Source: Vulcanisaeta thermophila
GTDB taxonomy: Archaea; Thermoproteota; Thermoprotei; Thermoproteales; Thermocladiaceae
Direction: 5' to 3'
Length of the DNA stretch: 64,000 bases
Assembly (NCBI RefSeq): GCF_001748385.1
Contig: NZ_BCLI01000010.1
Span: 24,238 to 88,237 of the forward strand
A program made the position numbers and the translations under genes. The notes below the pieces were generated by a model. The model made no database searches, was not told the DNA's origin, and saw only the letters and a program-made list of their open reading frames with translations. The stretch's first letter is position 1, and every line of letters begins with the position of its first letter. Below are positions 34,634-43,675 of the stretch, piece by piece.

Positions 34634-35620
34634 GTGGAACTTAGCGATAAGGATAGGGAATTACTAATGGAGCTTCAGTACAACTTCCCAATTGTAAGGA
34701 GGCCCTTCTATGAAATAGCCATGAAGGTTGGGGTCACCGAGGACTGGGTTCTGGGGAGGGTTAGGGATTTCGTGAGGATGGGGATTATTAGGAGAATTGG
34801 AGCCCTTGTTAATTACAAATCCAGGGGTCTGGTGGCGGCGCTCGTGGGTGTTGAGGTGCCTGGGGACCTCGTTCATAGGGTGGCCGAGGCCGTTAATGCG
34901 GACCCCATGGTTACGCACAACTTCCTCAGGGATTATAAACCCTACAACCTATGGTACGTGACTAAGGCTAGGAGTAGGGAGGAGCTTAAGAATAAGGTTC
35001 TCAATATGTTAGGCAGGTTCGGGTTGGAGAATTACGTGATACTCTTCGCCATAAGGACTTACAAGATAGACGTGAAGTTCGACCTCATGAGGGGCGTGTC
35101 AAGAGCTAAGTGGAACCTACTTCCCGAGGAGGTCCCGCCAATAGAGAGCACGGGGTTACCCAGTGAGTTCTTCAGGATGATTAGGAGCATAGAGGTAAAG
35201 CCAGAGCCCTTCAATGACATTGCCAGGTTTGTGGGTAAGTCCGTGGATGAACTCGGCGACTTAATAATGGAACTTAAGAGAGTTGGTGTCATAAGGGATT
35301 TCTACGCAACCCTGGACCCAGAATCCATAGGGTTTAGGGAGAATGCTATGGTGGTGTTCAGTATAGAGCCCGACAGGTGCGGTGAGGTGGCTAGCATTGA
35401 GGAGGCCACGCATGTGGTTCACAGGGAGACAGTACCGGGTAAGTGGCCCTATGACTGCTACTTCATGATACACGGTGTGAGTAAGGAAGTCATTGAGAGC
35501 ACGGTTAGCGCGAGGCTAGGGGGGCTTGGGGTTAGGGATTACAGACTGCTTTATAGTATTGAGAATCTACTGCCCACAATGGCCAGGAGGCTTGAGTTGG
35601 GTAATTTATCCCCCACCTAA
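34634..35620 (+). CDS. Siroheme decarboxylase, fused AhbA-AhbB type (Lrp/AsnC-like)
   Basis: 328 residues made of two AsnC/Lrp-like halves. Half one (1-165): DRELLMELQYNFPIVRRPF, then MVTHNFLRDYKPYNLWYV; half two (180-328): SEFFRMIRSIEVKPEPFND and HVVHRETVPGKWPYDCYFMIHG. The Thr-His-Asn and Trp-Tyr pattern is that of siroheme decarboxylases in the alternative heme or heme d1 pathway, not of classic Lrp repressors. Fusion of the two subunits occurs in some archaea. GTG start, TATA GCTTATAAAA centred 25 bp upstream. A regulatory role cannot be excluded. Confidence 0.8.
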   Translation: MELSDKDRELLMELQYNFPIVRRPFYEIAMKVGVTEDWVLGRVRDFVRMGIIRRIGALVNYKSRGLVAALVGVEVPGDLVHRVAEAVNADPMVTHNFLRDYKPYNLWYVTKARSREELKNKVLNMLGRFGLENYVILFAIRTYKIDVKFDLMRGVSRAKWNLLPEEVPPIESTGLPSEFFRMIRSIEVKPEPFNDIARFVGKSVDELGDLIMELKRVGVIRDFYATLDPESIGFRENAMVVFSIEPDRCGEVASIEEATHVVHRETVPGKWPYDCYFMIHGVSKEVIESTVSARLGGLGVRDYRLLYSIENLLPTMARRLELGNLSPT

Positions 35621-35708
35621 GTGGTTACCCAACACCCAGGGTGGCGGAAAAATACCTGGCCGGATTGACCAACCGGGGCACGTAGAATAACCAAGCATCT
35701 TGAAACCC

Positions 35709-36131
35709 TCATTTAGTAACAGCCTTACCAACCCTACTCACCAACCAGTAGGCCACAGCCAGTACCATTATTGACGCTATGAGTAAATAACCATAGTACG
35801 CGGGTTCCGTGGGCTCCGCAATGTATAGTATCAATTCTCTGGATAATGCAGTGAGTACTATGGCAATTACCAAACTCACAACCACACCACCCGTCTTTAT
35901 ATACTCAACGAACATGTCCACGAACTCCAGGGCTATGACCACTATGAAGACTGAGGAGAGGACGTTGAAAATCTCCACATCAGTTACCACCTTGCTCGTT
36001 AATAAACTAAGCACACTCTTAACCGCGAGGTAGAGGGCGAAGACCCCTATGACCATTGTTATTATGATTATAACTATGTACAGCGCAATACTGATGTTTC
36101 TGAATATGCCCGTTAATTTCCCGAGATCCAT
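35709..36131 (-). CDS. PsiE-like membrane protein
   Basis: 140 residues, four helices. The segment SSVFIVVIALEFVDMFVEYI followed by VVVSLVIAIVLTALSREL resembles the phosphate-starvation-inducible PsiE family. Function unknown. A TATA-rich region separates it from the ATPase genes. Confidence 0.72.
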   Translation of the reverse strand: MDLGKLTGIFRNISIALYIVIIIITMVIGVFALYLAVKSVLSLLTSKVVTDVEIFNVLSSVFIVVIALEFVDMFVEYIKTGGVVVSLVIAIVLTALSRELILYIAEPTEPAYYGYLLIASIMVLAVAYWLVSRVGKAVTK

Positions 36132-36269
36132 CGCAACAATTCACACATGCGTCTTTAAAGTTCTTTGCTATGTTAAAGTTTGTATATGAATATTTTTAAA
36201 TATTTGTTCATCGCAATGCCATAACTCACGATATAATAATCCTTATATACGGTTAAATGATGAAGACCC

Positions 36270-36587
36270 GTGTCCCTTGAGAGACTTTACTCCATGCTTA
36301 GGGAGATTGACGCTAAGGTGGATGAGGTGTATAAGTTGAGGGATTCCGAGGAGACCCAGATTAATAAGTTGATTGATGAGCTAAGGGCTAAGGTTCAGGA
36401 GGAGGTAGAGAGGTACATAAAGACTGTGATTGATGAGTATAAGAATACGAAGTATAAGGAGTTGGATGAGGAGATGAGGAGATATTCGGAGAATGTGAAT
36501 AGGGAACTTGAGGAGTTCCGTAGGAGGATAAACGAGGCTGTGGATAGGGTTGTGGATGAAGTCGTCAGGCTACTCCTGAGTGGGTGA
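36270..36587 (+). CDS. Coiled-coil subunit, possible A/V-type ATPase stalk protein
   Basis: 105 residues, nearly all coiled coil with heptads of charged residues (DELRAKVQEEVERYIKTVID). It is immediately followed, with a four-base overlap, by the ATPase subunit C gene. That context and the length fit the peripheral stalk H or G-like subunit of the archaeal ATP synthase, but coiled coils have little family signal. GTG start, TATA CTTATATACGG at 36242-36252. Confidence 0.65.
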   Translation: MSLERLYSMLREIDAKVDEVYKLRDSEETQINKLIDELRAKVQEEVERYIKTVIDEYKNTKYKELDEEMRRYSENVNRELEEFRRRINEAVDRVVDEVVRLLLSG

Positions 36588-37663
36588 GTGGGTTGAGTGG
36601 TACCTACGTTATTAAATCCACACCCCTGGGACCCAGGGTTAGGGGCTTAAGGGCCAGGTACCTGAGTAAGGATAAACTAAATGCCCTATTACTGGCCCAG
36701 ACCCTGGATGACGCCCTCAATGTCCTGAAGGGTACTGATTACGATGCCATTGTGGAGAAGATAGGTAAAACGGCCACCGAGGCCCAGATAACCAATGAGG
36801 TGAAGACGCACATAGTACACATAATAAGTTCCCTATCAAGATCAGCGCCGGCACCAGCATCCAGGGTCCTCAAGGCATACCTAATGAGGTTTGAGATTGA
36901 GAATATAAAGGCCATAGCCAGGTCACTGCTCCAGGGTATTGAGAGGGCCTCCTATGAGGAGTTAATCAACGTTGCGGTGGAGGAGGAGTTGGGTAGGAGG
37001 CATGTGTTGGCATTAATAATGAGCACCAGGGACCTTGAGGACTTGAGGAATAGGCTTGTGGAGCTTAATCACCCAGCGGCTCAGGCCATTAATACATTCA
37101 TGAGGATTGGGAAGCAGTACGCCACCTACTCAACCACGTTGCTGGATACGCTCATGGAGAGGGTATTCGTGGAGTTAATCCTCAGCCTCTCGCACACAGA
37201 TAATACCATAAGGGGCTTCGCGGAGCCCCTGGTTAATTACTACAACCTGAACATAATACTCAGGGGGAAGCTTTGGGGATTACCCCAGGAATTAGTAAAT
37301 GAATTACTCATTAAGGAGGGCGTTATTGCCTCAATAGGTACTAAATTATACAGTGAGTCAATAACCAGGGTGTTGGAGGAGGCCGCCTCCGTATTCCCAT
37401 ACATAGACCAATTAATTAAGGTGGCTGGTACATCGGACCTAAGGACCCTGGTTCAGTACTTAGGCCCATTTAATTATAGGTTTGCCAGGGACCTGGAGGA
37501 GTCATTAATAGCGCTCTACACCGAATTCGCCCCAGGCCCAGCCCTTGCATCTGCCCATCTGAAGGCCACTGAGGGTGAGGTGGTGATTGCATTGCTTAAT
37601 TCATTCATTGAGGGCGTGCCCAGGGATTTTATGGTCAAACTATACGGGCCCGTCATTATGTGA
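36584..37663 (+). CDS. atpC: A/V-type ATP synthase subunit C
   Basis: 359 residues, helical, with the family features LNALLLAQTLDDALNVLKGTDYD near the N-terminus and LKAYLMRFEIENIKAIARSL near 105. Subunit C (d in eukaryotes) joins the rotor ring to the central shaft. Only this and the adjacent coiled-coil gene are here; the other ATP synthase genes must be elsewhere. The final codons overlap the small opposite-strand gene at 37656. Confidence 0.88.
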   Translation: MSGLSGTYVIKSTPLGPRVRGLRARYLSKDKLNALLLAQTLDDALNVLKGTDYDAIVEKIGKTATEAQITNEVKTHIVHIISSLSRSAPAPASRVLKAYLMRFEIENIKAIARSLLQGIERASYEELINVAVEEELGRRHVLALIMSTRDLEDLRNRLVELNHPAAQAINTFMRIGKQYATYSTTLLDTLMERVFVELILSLSHTDNTIRGFAEPLVNYYNLNIILRGKLWGLPQELVNELLIKEGVIASIGTKLYSESITRVLEEAASVFPYIDQLIKVAGTSDLRTLVQYLGPFNYRFARDLEESLIALYTEFAPGPALASAHLKATEGEVVIALLNSFIEGVPRDFMVKLYGPVIM

Positions 37664-37799
37664 CGGAGACCCTCTTCAACTCCTCAATCTTCCTCATTAA
37701 TTCATCCCTGGCCTTACCAACCCTATCATTAACCTGCTCCATGTACTTACCCACGATCCTCTTAACCTCCTCCTGAACCAAATCCATTATACCAGGCAT
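37656..37799 (-). CDS. 47-residue coiled-coil microprotein
   Basis: A small gene on the strand opposite to atpC, overlapping its last 8 bp. The protein starts MPGIMDLVQEEVKRIVGKYM and continues as charged heptads with Leu and Met at core positions, ending LKRVSVT. A TATA AATTAAAAAT at about 37822-37831 is centred 26-28 bp before the ATG, as for normal leaderless genes here, so it is probably expressed. Family unknown; a relative of the ATP synthase stalk peptides is possible from location. Confidence 0.6.
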   Translation of the reverse strand: MPGIMDLVQEEVKRIVGKYMEQVNDRVGKARDELMRKIEELKRVSVT

Positions 37800-37824
37800 C
37801 GACTAAATCAACCAAAGCCCATTT

Positions 37825-38550
37825 TTAATTCTTCCTCCACGTGAGTAGGAGGGGTATGGAGGCCAGGGTAAGTGCGACGCCAGTGTATAGGAGGTCCCAA
37901 TTAACCCCTTGATACCTAACATAAGCCACCGAGTCCAGGTACGCATAACCAACCTGCGGGTTGGGCGTACACTCACCTGTTATGTTTACTGTCACCAGGG
38001 ATACCACGCAGGGGCATGCCAATGGAATCGCCGGCTTAATTAGCACATCGAGACTCCCCACAGCGTGGGTCGTGGTGTAGTATGAGTAGGTGTAGGGTGT
38101 GAACCCAATGGTGGAACCATTACTAATTACCAGTATGTAGAAGTAACCACCACCCTGAAGCGTCGCGTTAATACTTAAGTCACAAGTGCCTGGCAATGTG
38201 AAGTTAAGCCAGTAACCCAGTGGATGATCTATGCTGAACTGCACTACGGTAGTATTACTAAACTTCACGGTGCCCCCTGGGTAAACATAGGGTTTGTATG
38301 AAATAACCTCAGCATACACGGTGGTATTCCCCAGCTGGGTAAAGGGGCCGTTGTTTATTGAGGCCAGCACGGCACCACGCACCCTATTCACCACCTCAAC
38401 AACCTGGGGAAATTCACAGGTAACTTCATGAGACAACACACCACTGTAGCAACTCATGGCCACCACGCTCACGTTATTAATTGAGAGTAAAATGAGGATG
38501 ACGCCCACGGTTATTAATAATGATGGCAATAATGACCTCATTAACGGCAT
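37825..38550 (-). CDS. Exported membrane-anchored protein of unknown function
   Basis: About 241 residues. N-terminal signal or anchor (LLPSLLITVGVILILLSI), an extracellular beta-rich region with several NxS/T sites (NNT, NTT, NFT, NGS), Cys residues that could pair, and a C-terminal helix (YTGVALTLASIPLLL) with tail TWRKN. I start at 38550 (MPLMRSLLPS) since the TATA TATTTAAATAGG is centred 27 bp upstream. No family recognised. Confidence 0.7.
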   Translation of the reverse strand: MPLMRSLLPSLLITVGVILILLSINNVSVVAMSCYSGVLSHEVTCEFPQVVEVVNRVRGAVLASINNGPFTQLGNTTVYAEVISYKPYVYPGGTVKFSNTTVVQFSIDHPLGYWLNFTLPGTCDLSINATLQGGGYFYILVISNGSTIGFTPYTYSYYTTTHAVGSLDVLIKPAIPLACPCVVSLVTVNITGECTPNPQVGYAYLDSVAYVRYQGVNWDLLYTGVALTLASIPLLLTWRKN

Positions 38551-38598
38551 TAATACAACAAACCCACCCAACCTATTTAAATAGTACTCACCACCCCC

Positions 38599-39432
38599 TC
38601 AGCGGAAGTGCTTATCGATTTCCTCGAAGTCCTCCCTACTGAGCCTCCAGCCCATGGCGCCCGCATTCTCGATGACGTGATCCACCCTGCCTGCCTTGGG
38701 GATGGGGACTAGGTTGTCTATGTTAATGTACCAATTAAGCACCACCTGTATTGGGGTCTTCCCGTACTTAGCCCCTATACGTTTCAGGAACTCATTATTC
38801 GAAAAGGCGCCCTTCTCCAGGGGTGTGTACGCTAGGTAGAGCATGCCGTTCCTCTGCACGTAGGGTATTACTGAGGACTCATCAACCCTATGCAGTAGGC
38901 TGTACCTATTCTCCACAGCCACTATGTCATACTTACTAAGGCATTTCCTGGCCTCCTCAATACCATTCACATCGAAATTACTGAGACCAAAGAATCTAAT
39001 GACACCATCATCCACAAGCCTTTCCATGGCCCTCATGGTCTCGCAAATGGGAACCTCGCTAGAAGGCCAGTGAAGTAGGTATAGGTCTATGTACGTGCCA
39101 AGCCTCTGGCTGCTTGCCCTGGCTGACCGGATAACATCGTCGTACCTGGCATGATTGGGCCAAACCTTCGTGACTATGAAGAGCTCATCCCTTGGGAAGC
39201 CCCTTATTGCCCTGCCCACGAGCTCCTCGGCATGACCACCACCGTACATCTCAGCAGTGTCTATTAGGGTCATGCCCAACTCCACGCCCTTCCTCAGCGC
39301 CTCAACCCAGCCGTTATCATTTGAATAATCAGGTGTCCAGTACCCACCGCCTATTCCCCACGTTCCCATCCCAATGACCGATACCCTCATGTTAATGGCC
39401 CTTATGTACTTGGTATCCTTACTTAACGGCAC
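38599..39432 (-). CDS. Aldo/keto reductase
   Basis: 277 residues. TIM-barrel NAD(P)H-dependent oxidoreductase with the tetrad Asp and Tyr in LIDTAEMYGGG, Lys in FIVTKVWP and His in YLLHWPSS, and cofactor loop VPIPKAGRVDHVIENAGA. Substrate unknown. GTG start at 39432. Divergent from the radical SAM gene with one TATA element between them. Confidence 0.92.
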   Translation of the reverse strand: MPLSKDTKYIRAINMRVSVIGMGTWGIGGGYWTPDYSNDNGWVEALRKGVELGMTLIDTAEMYGGGHAEELVGRAIRGFPRDELFIVTKVWPNHARYDDVIRSARASSQRLGTYIDLYLLHWPSSEVPICETMRAMERLVDDGVIRFFGLSNFDVNGIEEARKCLSKYDIVAVENRYSLLHRVDESSVIPYVQRNGMLYLAYTPLEKGAFSNNEFLKRIGAKYGKTPIQVVLNWYINIDNLVPIPKAGRVDHVIENAGAMGWRLSREDFEEIDKHFR

Positions 39433-39452
39433 ATTCCGTCATTAACATAGGT

Positions 39453-39461
39453 GTTTAAAAG
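39453..39461. promoter_or_regulatory. Shared TATA element, aldo/keto reductase and radical SAM genes
   Basis: GTTTAAAAG, centre about 39456.5. Leftward GTG at 39432 is 25 bp away; rightward ATG at 39485 is 28 bp away. No other TATA fits between the starts. Confidence 0.7.
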
Positions 39462-39484
39462 CCTATTCAGGATTTCGTACTTAA

Positions 39485-40636
39485 ATGCCACCTAGAGTCA
39501 CGGCCTCATTGATCGAAGAATTGATCAGAAGGAGGGAGGAATTGAAGAAACAACTGGAGAAAGTACTGTCTAACGAGGATGTTAAGGCGGCTTTGGGGGA
39601 TCACCACGCGGTTAGGAAACCCATTGCCTGTGGAATGACCATACACACAGGCGTGGGTTGCAACTATGGGTGCCTCTATTGTTATGTACCCGACATGGGC
39701 TTCCCCATGAAGCCCAAGCCGTACCCATTAACCGGTGCGCAGTTGGTCTACGCATTAATTAACAATCCGCACATTGTGGTTGGTGATTATGGCACCATGC
39801 TCGCCTTCGGCTCTGTTACTGAACCATTCATGAGGGAAACTAGGGAGAGAACCTTTGAGTATCTTAGGTTTACTAGGGATTTCCTAGGCAACCCCACGCA
39901 AATCTCCACTAAATCCCACTTAACATGGGAGGACTCCGTTAAGTTGAGGGAGAATTCCGAGGGGAAACTGAGCGTATTGGTTACCGTAACGACGATAGTG
40001 AATGCCAGGAGGCTGGAGCCAGGGGCGCCAAGCCCTGAGGAGAGGCTCGAAACAATCAGGAACCTCAGGAGGCTGGGGTTTCACGTATCACTGTTCCTAA
40101 GGCCCATAATTCCTGGGGTAACCACGGACTTTAGGGAGGTCATTAAAAGGGCTGCCGATGCGGGTGCCGTTGGTGTTGTGCCAGGTAGCCTCAGGGTTAC
40201 CCAGGGAATACTAACTAGGCTAACGGCCGCGCACTTCAACGTGAGTGAGGTATTAAATAGAATGCCTAGGAGGCCTAGGGACTCGAGGGATCAGGTACCC
40301 GTTAGGGAGGGGGATCTTAAGGGTGAGGTTATCCGTGAGGCCCGTGAGTACAATCTCAGGGTTTTCCCATCATCATGCTCCGCTAACATGGACTCCCACG
40401 GACTCTCCTGCTGGCTCTGTGGCTATGGCCCATGCGGTGATGTTAATGAACTGCCCAGGGTTTATGATGAGGATATGAAGGAAATCATGGAGCTTTCCGG
40501 GCTTAAGTACAGGGGCATGATCATTAAGGGCAATAAAATTATAGTGAGGGTTAAGGGCTCCGGCAATACCCATGGGTTGGAAAACCTATTAACCACGGTC
40601 TCCAAACGCCAGGTATTAATTAGGAGGGTTGATTAA
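39485..40636 (+). CDS. Radical SAM protein
   Basis: 383 residues. The cluster motif is GVGCNYGCLYCYVPDMG (Cys-x3-Cys-x2-Cys). A second group of Cys near the C-terminus (SSCSANMDSHGLSCWLCGYG and PCGD) may hold an extra iron-sulfur cluster. The N-terminal 35 residues are a charged helix. Similar in general layout to spore-photoproduct-lyase-like or other uncharacterised archaeal members; reaction unknown. Followed after 39 bp by cytidine deaminase. Confidence 0.85.
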   Translation: MPPRVTASLIEELIRRREELKKQLEKVLSNEDVKAALGDHHAVRKPIACGMTIHTGVGCNYGCLYCYVPDMGFPMKPKPYPLTGAQLVYALINNPHIVVGDYGTMLAFGSVTEPFMRETRERTFEYLRFTRDFLGNPTQISTKSHLTWEDSVKLRENSEGKLSVLVTVTTIVNARRLEPGAPSPEERLETIRNLRRLGFHVSLFLRPIIPGVTTDFREVIKRAADAGAVGVVPGSLRVTQGILTRLTAAHFNVSEVLNRMPRRPRDSRDQVPVREGDLKGEVIREAREYNLRVFPSSCSANMDSHGLSCWLCGYGPCGDVNELPRVYDEDMKEIMELSGLKYRGMIIKGNKIIVRVKGSGNTHGLENLLTTVSKRQVLIRRVD

Positions 40637-40675
40637 GTGGAGTAATTAAGATAAGGCCTTAATCCATCGGTAGGC

Positions 40676-41065
40676 GTGTCCCTAAATGAGGAGTTAATTA
40701 GGCTTGTTAAGGATGGATTGAAACACTCCTACGCACCTTACAGTGGGGTCAGGGTTAGTGCGCTGGCGATAACGCCGGAGGGTAGGGTTTACCGCGGCGT
40801 TAATGTGGAGAATGCGTCCCTGGGCCTCTCGGTATGCGCCGAGAGGGTGGCCATATTCAACGCGGTAACCAATGGGGAGAGGAGGATTAAAACTGTCGTG
40901 ATAACGTCAAACCTGGACAGGCCCATATACCCGTGTGGGGCTTGTTTACAGGTGATGCAGGAGTTTGGTGTTGAGGAGGTTGTTATTGTTCATGGTGATG
41001 AGGTAATTAGGCACAAACTTAAGGATCTCCTGCCCATGCCATTTACCTGGGAGGGCAGGAGGTAG
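40676..41065 (+). CDS. cdd: Cytidine deaminase
   Basis: 129 residues. Zinc ligands and catalytic Glu are in LSVCAERVAIF and PCGACLQVMQEF, and YAPYSGVRVSALA is the substrate-binding N-terminus. Deaminates cytidine and deoxycytidine for pyrimidine salvage. GTG start at 40676. The protein ends with the family's short C-terminus LLPMPFTW. Confidence 0.93.
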   Translation: MSLNEELIRLVKDGLKHSYAPYSGVRVSALAITPEGRVYRGVNVENASLGLSVCAERVAIFNAVTNGERRIKTVVITSNLDRPIYPCGACLQVMQEFGVEEVVIVHGDEVIRHKLKDLLPMPFTWEGRR

Positions 41066-41245
41066 GTTTTTACTAATGCTGGTCGTGTTTTTAAATCATG
41101 ATGAGTATTCATGTGATATTGCATCGTTTGTCTTTTACACATGATATACAATAGGTAATATTCACTATGTAGCTTTATTTAGATATACAATTTCTACCGG
41201 ATAAAATTAGTGCTAAGCTTTTTAAATTATTAATGATGCTTCATA

Positions 41246-42043
41246 ATGATGGATCCAGAGGAATACATAGAGGTGGGTCTAGGGGATGTGCTTAAGTACA
41301 TAAGGGAGATCAGGACCATTAGGGACTCTGTAAAGAGTAGGCTCAGGTTTAAGGTACCCAGTGAGTACGTTATTGAGGGTGGCGAGGTATACATAAGACC
41401 ATACTTCACAGACGGATTTGCAATCGCCGTCTCATCATCCAAGAGGCCAGGTCATGAAGAGATTATTTGGTGGAGCCACTTAATAAATGCGTTGAATGGT
41501 AAGAATGTGGACTGGGCTAACTACAGTGTTAAGGTTAATGGTGAGGTTCAGCTGGATGTTTATGATGAGAGGGGTGAGAGGTTCGTTTCCATGAGGATTG
41601 ACAAGGGGCTTATTGAGAGGATTGAGGGCTTACTTAACGCCGCCTTCATTTTATCGGTGGTTGACTGGTTCATAGAGGATAACCTGGCGGTTATAGTGGG
41701 GTACCCCGAGGATTACACCAAGCTCAGGTTTATTGGGGATTTCGTTGAGGATGTGCTTAATGAGCTGAGGGAATTGAGTGTATTTAATGAATTAGTGGAG
41801 GGCGTGAGAAGAATAGAGACTGAGTGCGCACTTAATAACCACCCAGGTAGGGACTTGGTGAACGTGATACCCGTGGGTAGGTTCTACCTATGCCCAGAGT
41901 GCCTTAGGAGGGCTGAATCATTTGTGGATGAGGCTCTGGGTAGGTTGAGTAATAGAAAAATAACAATAAGCAGGGACTTATGGGAGAGGGTGGAGTACAG
42001 TATTGACTATGCGAGGGACTTGGTTAAGTCGTTAAGTCCATAA
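41246..42043 (+). CDS. Protein of unknown function
   Basis: About 265 residues, acidic. No family recognised. It has a beta-rich N-terminal half (VPSEYVIEGGEVYIRPYFTD) and a helical half with one Cys pair, YLCPECLRRAE near residue 215, and another Cys at TECALNNH, which might bind a metal. TATA GCTTTTTAAATTATT precedes it. ATG 41249 is an alternative start. Confidence 0.65.
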   Translation: MMDPEEYIEVGLGDVLKYIREIRTIRDSVKSRLRFKVPSEYVIEGGEVYIRPYFTDGFAIAVSSSKRPGHEEIIWWSHLINALNGKNVDWANYSVKVNGEVQLDVYDERGERFVSMRIDKGLIERIEGLLNAAFILSVVDWFIEDNLAVIVGYPEDYTKLRFIGDFVEDVLNELRELSVFNELVEGVRRIETECALNNHPGRDLVNVIPVGRFYLCPECLRRAESFVDEALGRLSNRKITISRDLWERVEYSIDYARDLVKSLSP

Positions 42044-42077
42044 ACCTTTAAAGAGATGGGCACATGACTATAATCCC

Positions 42078-43223
42078 GTGGACTTTAAAAATAAATTGGC
42101 ATTAATAGGTGGTGTTAGGTCCCTTGGAGGGTCCCTCCTATGGTCCTTCACGGGCTTCGCACTATACCAATACTATAGACTACCCCTAACGGTGATCTCC
42201 CTATTCTACGTGGCCCAGGCAGTCGTTGGGCTTGTCTCATTCATGGTGGGAGGGTACCTAGCAGACTTCCTGGGTAGGATTACCACCATGGTTCTATCAT
42301 CCCTAGCATCCTCACTCTCCCTACTCATTGCCTTCATAATCAACAAACCAATTTATGTGGTGGCGATGATATTGATACAGACATTCTTTAATAACGCGTA
42401 CGGGGTCTCCAACACAGCGTTAATTGGTGATTACACCAGTGACTTTGGATCCCTGGTTAAGTACTTTAGTCGGTTTAGGGTTGGTGTCAATGCGGGTTGG
42501 GCCGTGGGCCCTGCAATTGGTGGCTTGATTTATGAGTTATATGGGTTTCGGGTACTCCTACTACTGGGTTCATTAATACCCCTGGCGTCTGTCCCATTAC
42601 TCATTACATTGACGGAGCCTCATCATTCATACTCCACAGGCTTAACGTTTCGTGTGAATAAGCAATTTACACTTTTCCTAATACCCACATTCCTCACATT
42701 CATAGTCATGGGGCAACTGGGCTTCTCCCTACTGACGTTTTATAACGTACATGTGGGCTTAACCACATTTCAAGTGGGTGTTTTGTACATGATCAATGGT
42801 TTAATGGTGGTATTCATGCAGGACCTAATTGGTAGGTACTTGAAAACCCCATTACTCATTTCGCTGGGTATGGTGATTTACGGGGTATCTTACTTGGCGG
42901 TGGCCTTCATACCCAACTTTGAATGGGCCGCTTTGGACATGGTGCTCATAACAATGGCCGAGATGATAGTGTCACCGTTATCGCAATCCCTAGCCAACAT
43001 GCTCGCAGACCCTAAGAATAGGGGTAAGTACATGGGGCTTTACGGAATGGTAAGCGGCCTCGGTAGGACCCTGGCCTCATCAGTAAGTTCCATGCTCATG
43101 ACCAGCGCACTTAAGCAACCACTTTACCTATGGGGTTTTATCTTCATAACTGCCCTGGTCTCCGCATTAATCTATGGCTTGATTCTAAGGGGTGCGTCAT
43201 CGACAGTTAAAGTTACAAAGTAA
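42078..43223 (+). CDS. Major facilitator superfamily transporter
   Basis: 381 residues, about twelve helices. Loop 2-3 reads GGYLADFLGRITTMV, the MFS signature form. Substrate unknown. GTG start at 42078, 34 bp after the preceding gene, so possibly co-transcribed. A convergent gene follows directly. Confidence 0.88.
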   Translation: MDFKNKLALIGGVRSLGGSLLWSFTGFALYQYYRLPLTVISLFYVAQAVVGLVSFMVGGYLADFLGRITTMVLSSLASSLSLLIAFIINKPIYVVAMILIQTFFNNAYGVSNTALIGDYTSDFGSLVKYFSRFRVGVNAGWAVGPAIGGLIYELYGFRVLLLLGSLIPLASVPLLITLTEPHHSYSTGLTFRVNKQFTLFLIPTFLTFIVMGQLGFSLLTFYNVHVGLTTFQVGVLYMINGLMVVFMQDLIGRYLKTPLLISLGMVIYGVSYLAVAFIPNFEWAALDMVLITMAEMIVSPLSQSLANMLADPKNRGKYMGLYGMVSGLGRTLASSVSSMLMTSALKQPLYLWGFIFITALVSALIYGLILRGASSTVKVTK

Positions 43224-43225
43224 TT

Positions 43226-43675
43226 TTAAGTTGTTAATGAGCCGCTGGGGCATAGCACCCTCAGTGCTAGCTCGTTCACATGTAGGTGTAGTATTGATGG
43301 TAGTATGAATATTGCCAGCATTAGGTTTAAGAAGACTATAGAGGTGAGCAGTACGTAAAGCCAATCCCTCTCCATGACAAATGATGCCACGCCAAGGGCA
43401 ACCCTAAGTACTTGGGCAGCTATGAGGGTCATGAGCCCCAGCAGTATGAAGGACAGTGGGTCTAGACTCGGTAGCCTCGTTAATGCGGTGTTTGGGGGTA
43501 TCATGGAGGTATTGATGGGTGATGTTGGCGATAACAGCAAAGCACTACTACAGCCAAGGGCTTCATTTTTTACATGAAATAATACAAGGCCAATTATTAT
43601 TAAGGTTACGCTTATAATTACACTATACCTAAGGGTTAATCCGATTACATAATCCCAATCAACCATTGCGGCCAC
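43226..43675 (-). CDS. DUF1634 family membrane protein
   Basis: 149 residues with three or four helices; LTLRYSVIISVTLIIIGLVL and FILLGLMTLIAAQVLRVALG are typical of DUF1634, which usually accompanies TauE/SafE permeases. It overlaps the TauE/SafE-like gene. The start may be GTG 43675 or ATG 43666. Function unknown, presumably an accessory of the transporter. Confidence 0.8.
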   Translation of the reverse strand: MAAMVDWDYVIGLTLRYSVIISVTLIIIGLVLFHVKNEALGCSSALLLSPTSPINTSMIPPNTALTRLPSLDPLSFILLGLMTLIAAQVLRVALGVASFVMERDWLYVLLTSIVFLNLMLAIFILPSILHLHVNELALRVLCPSGSLTT

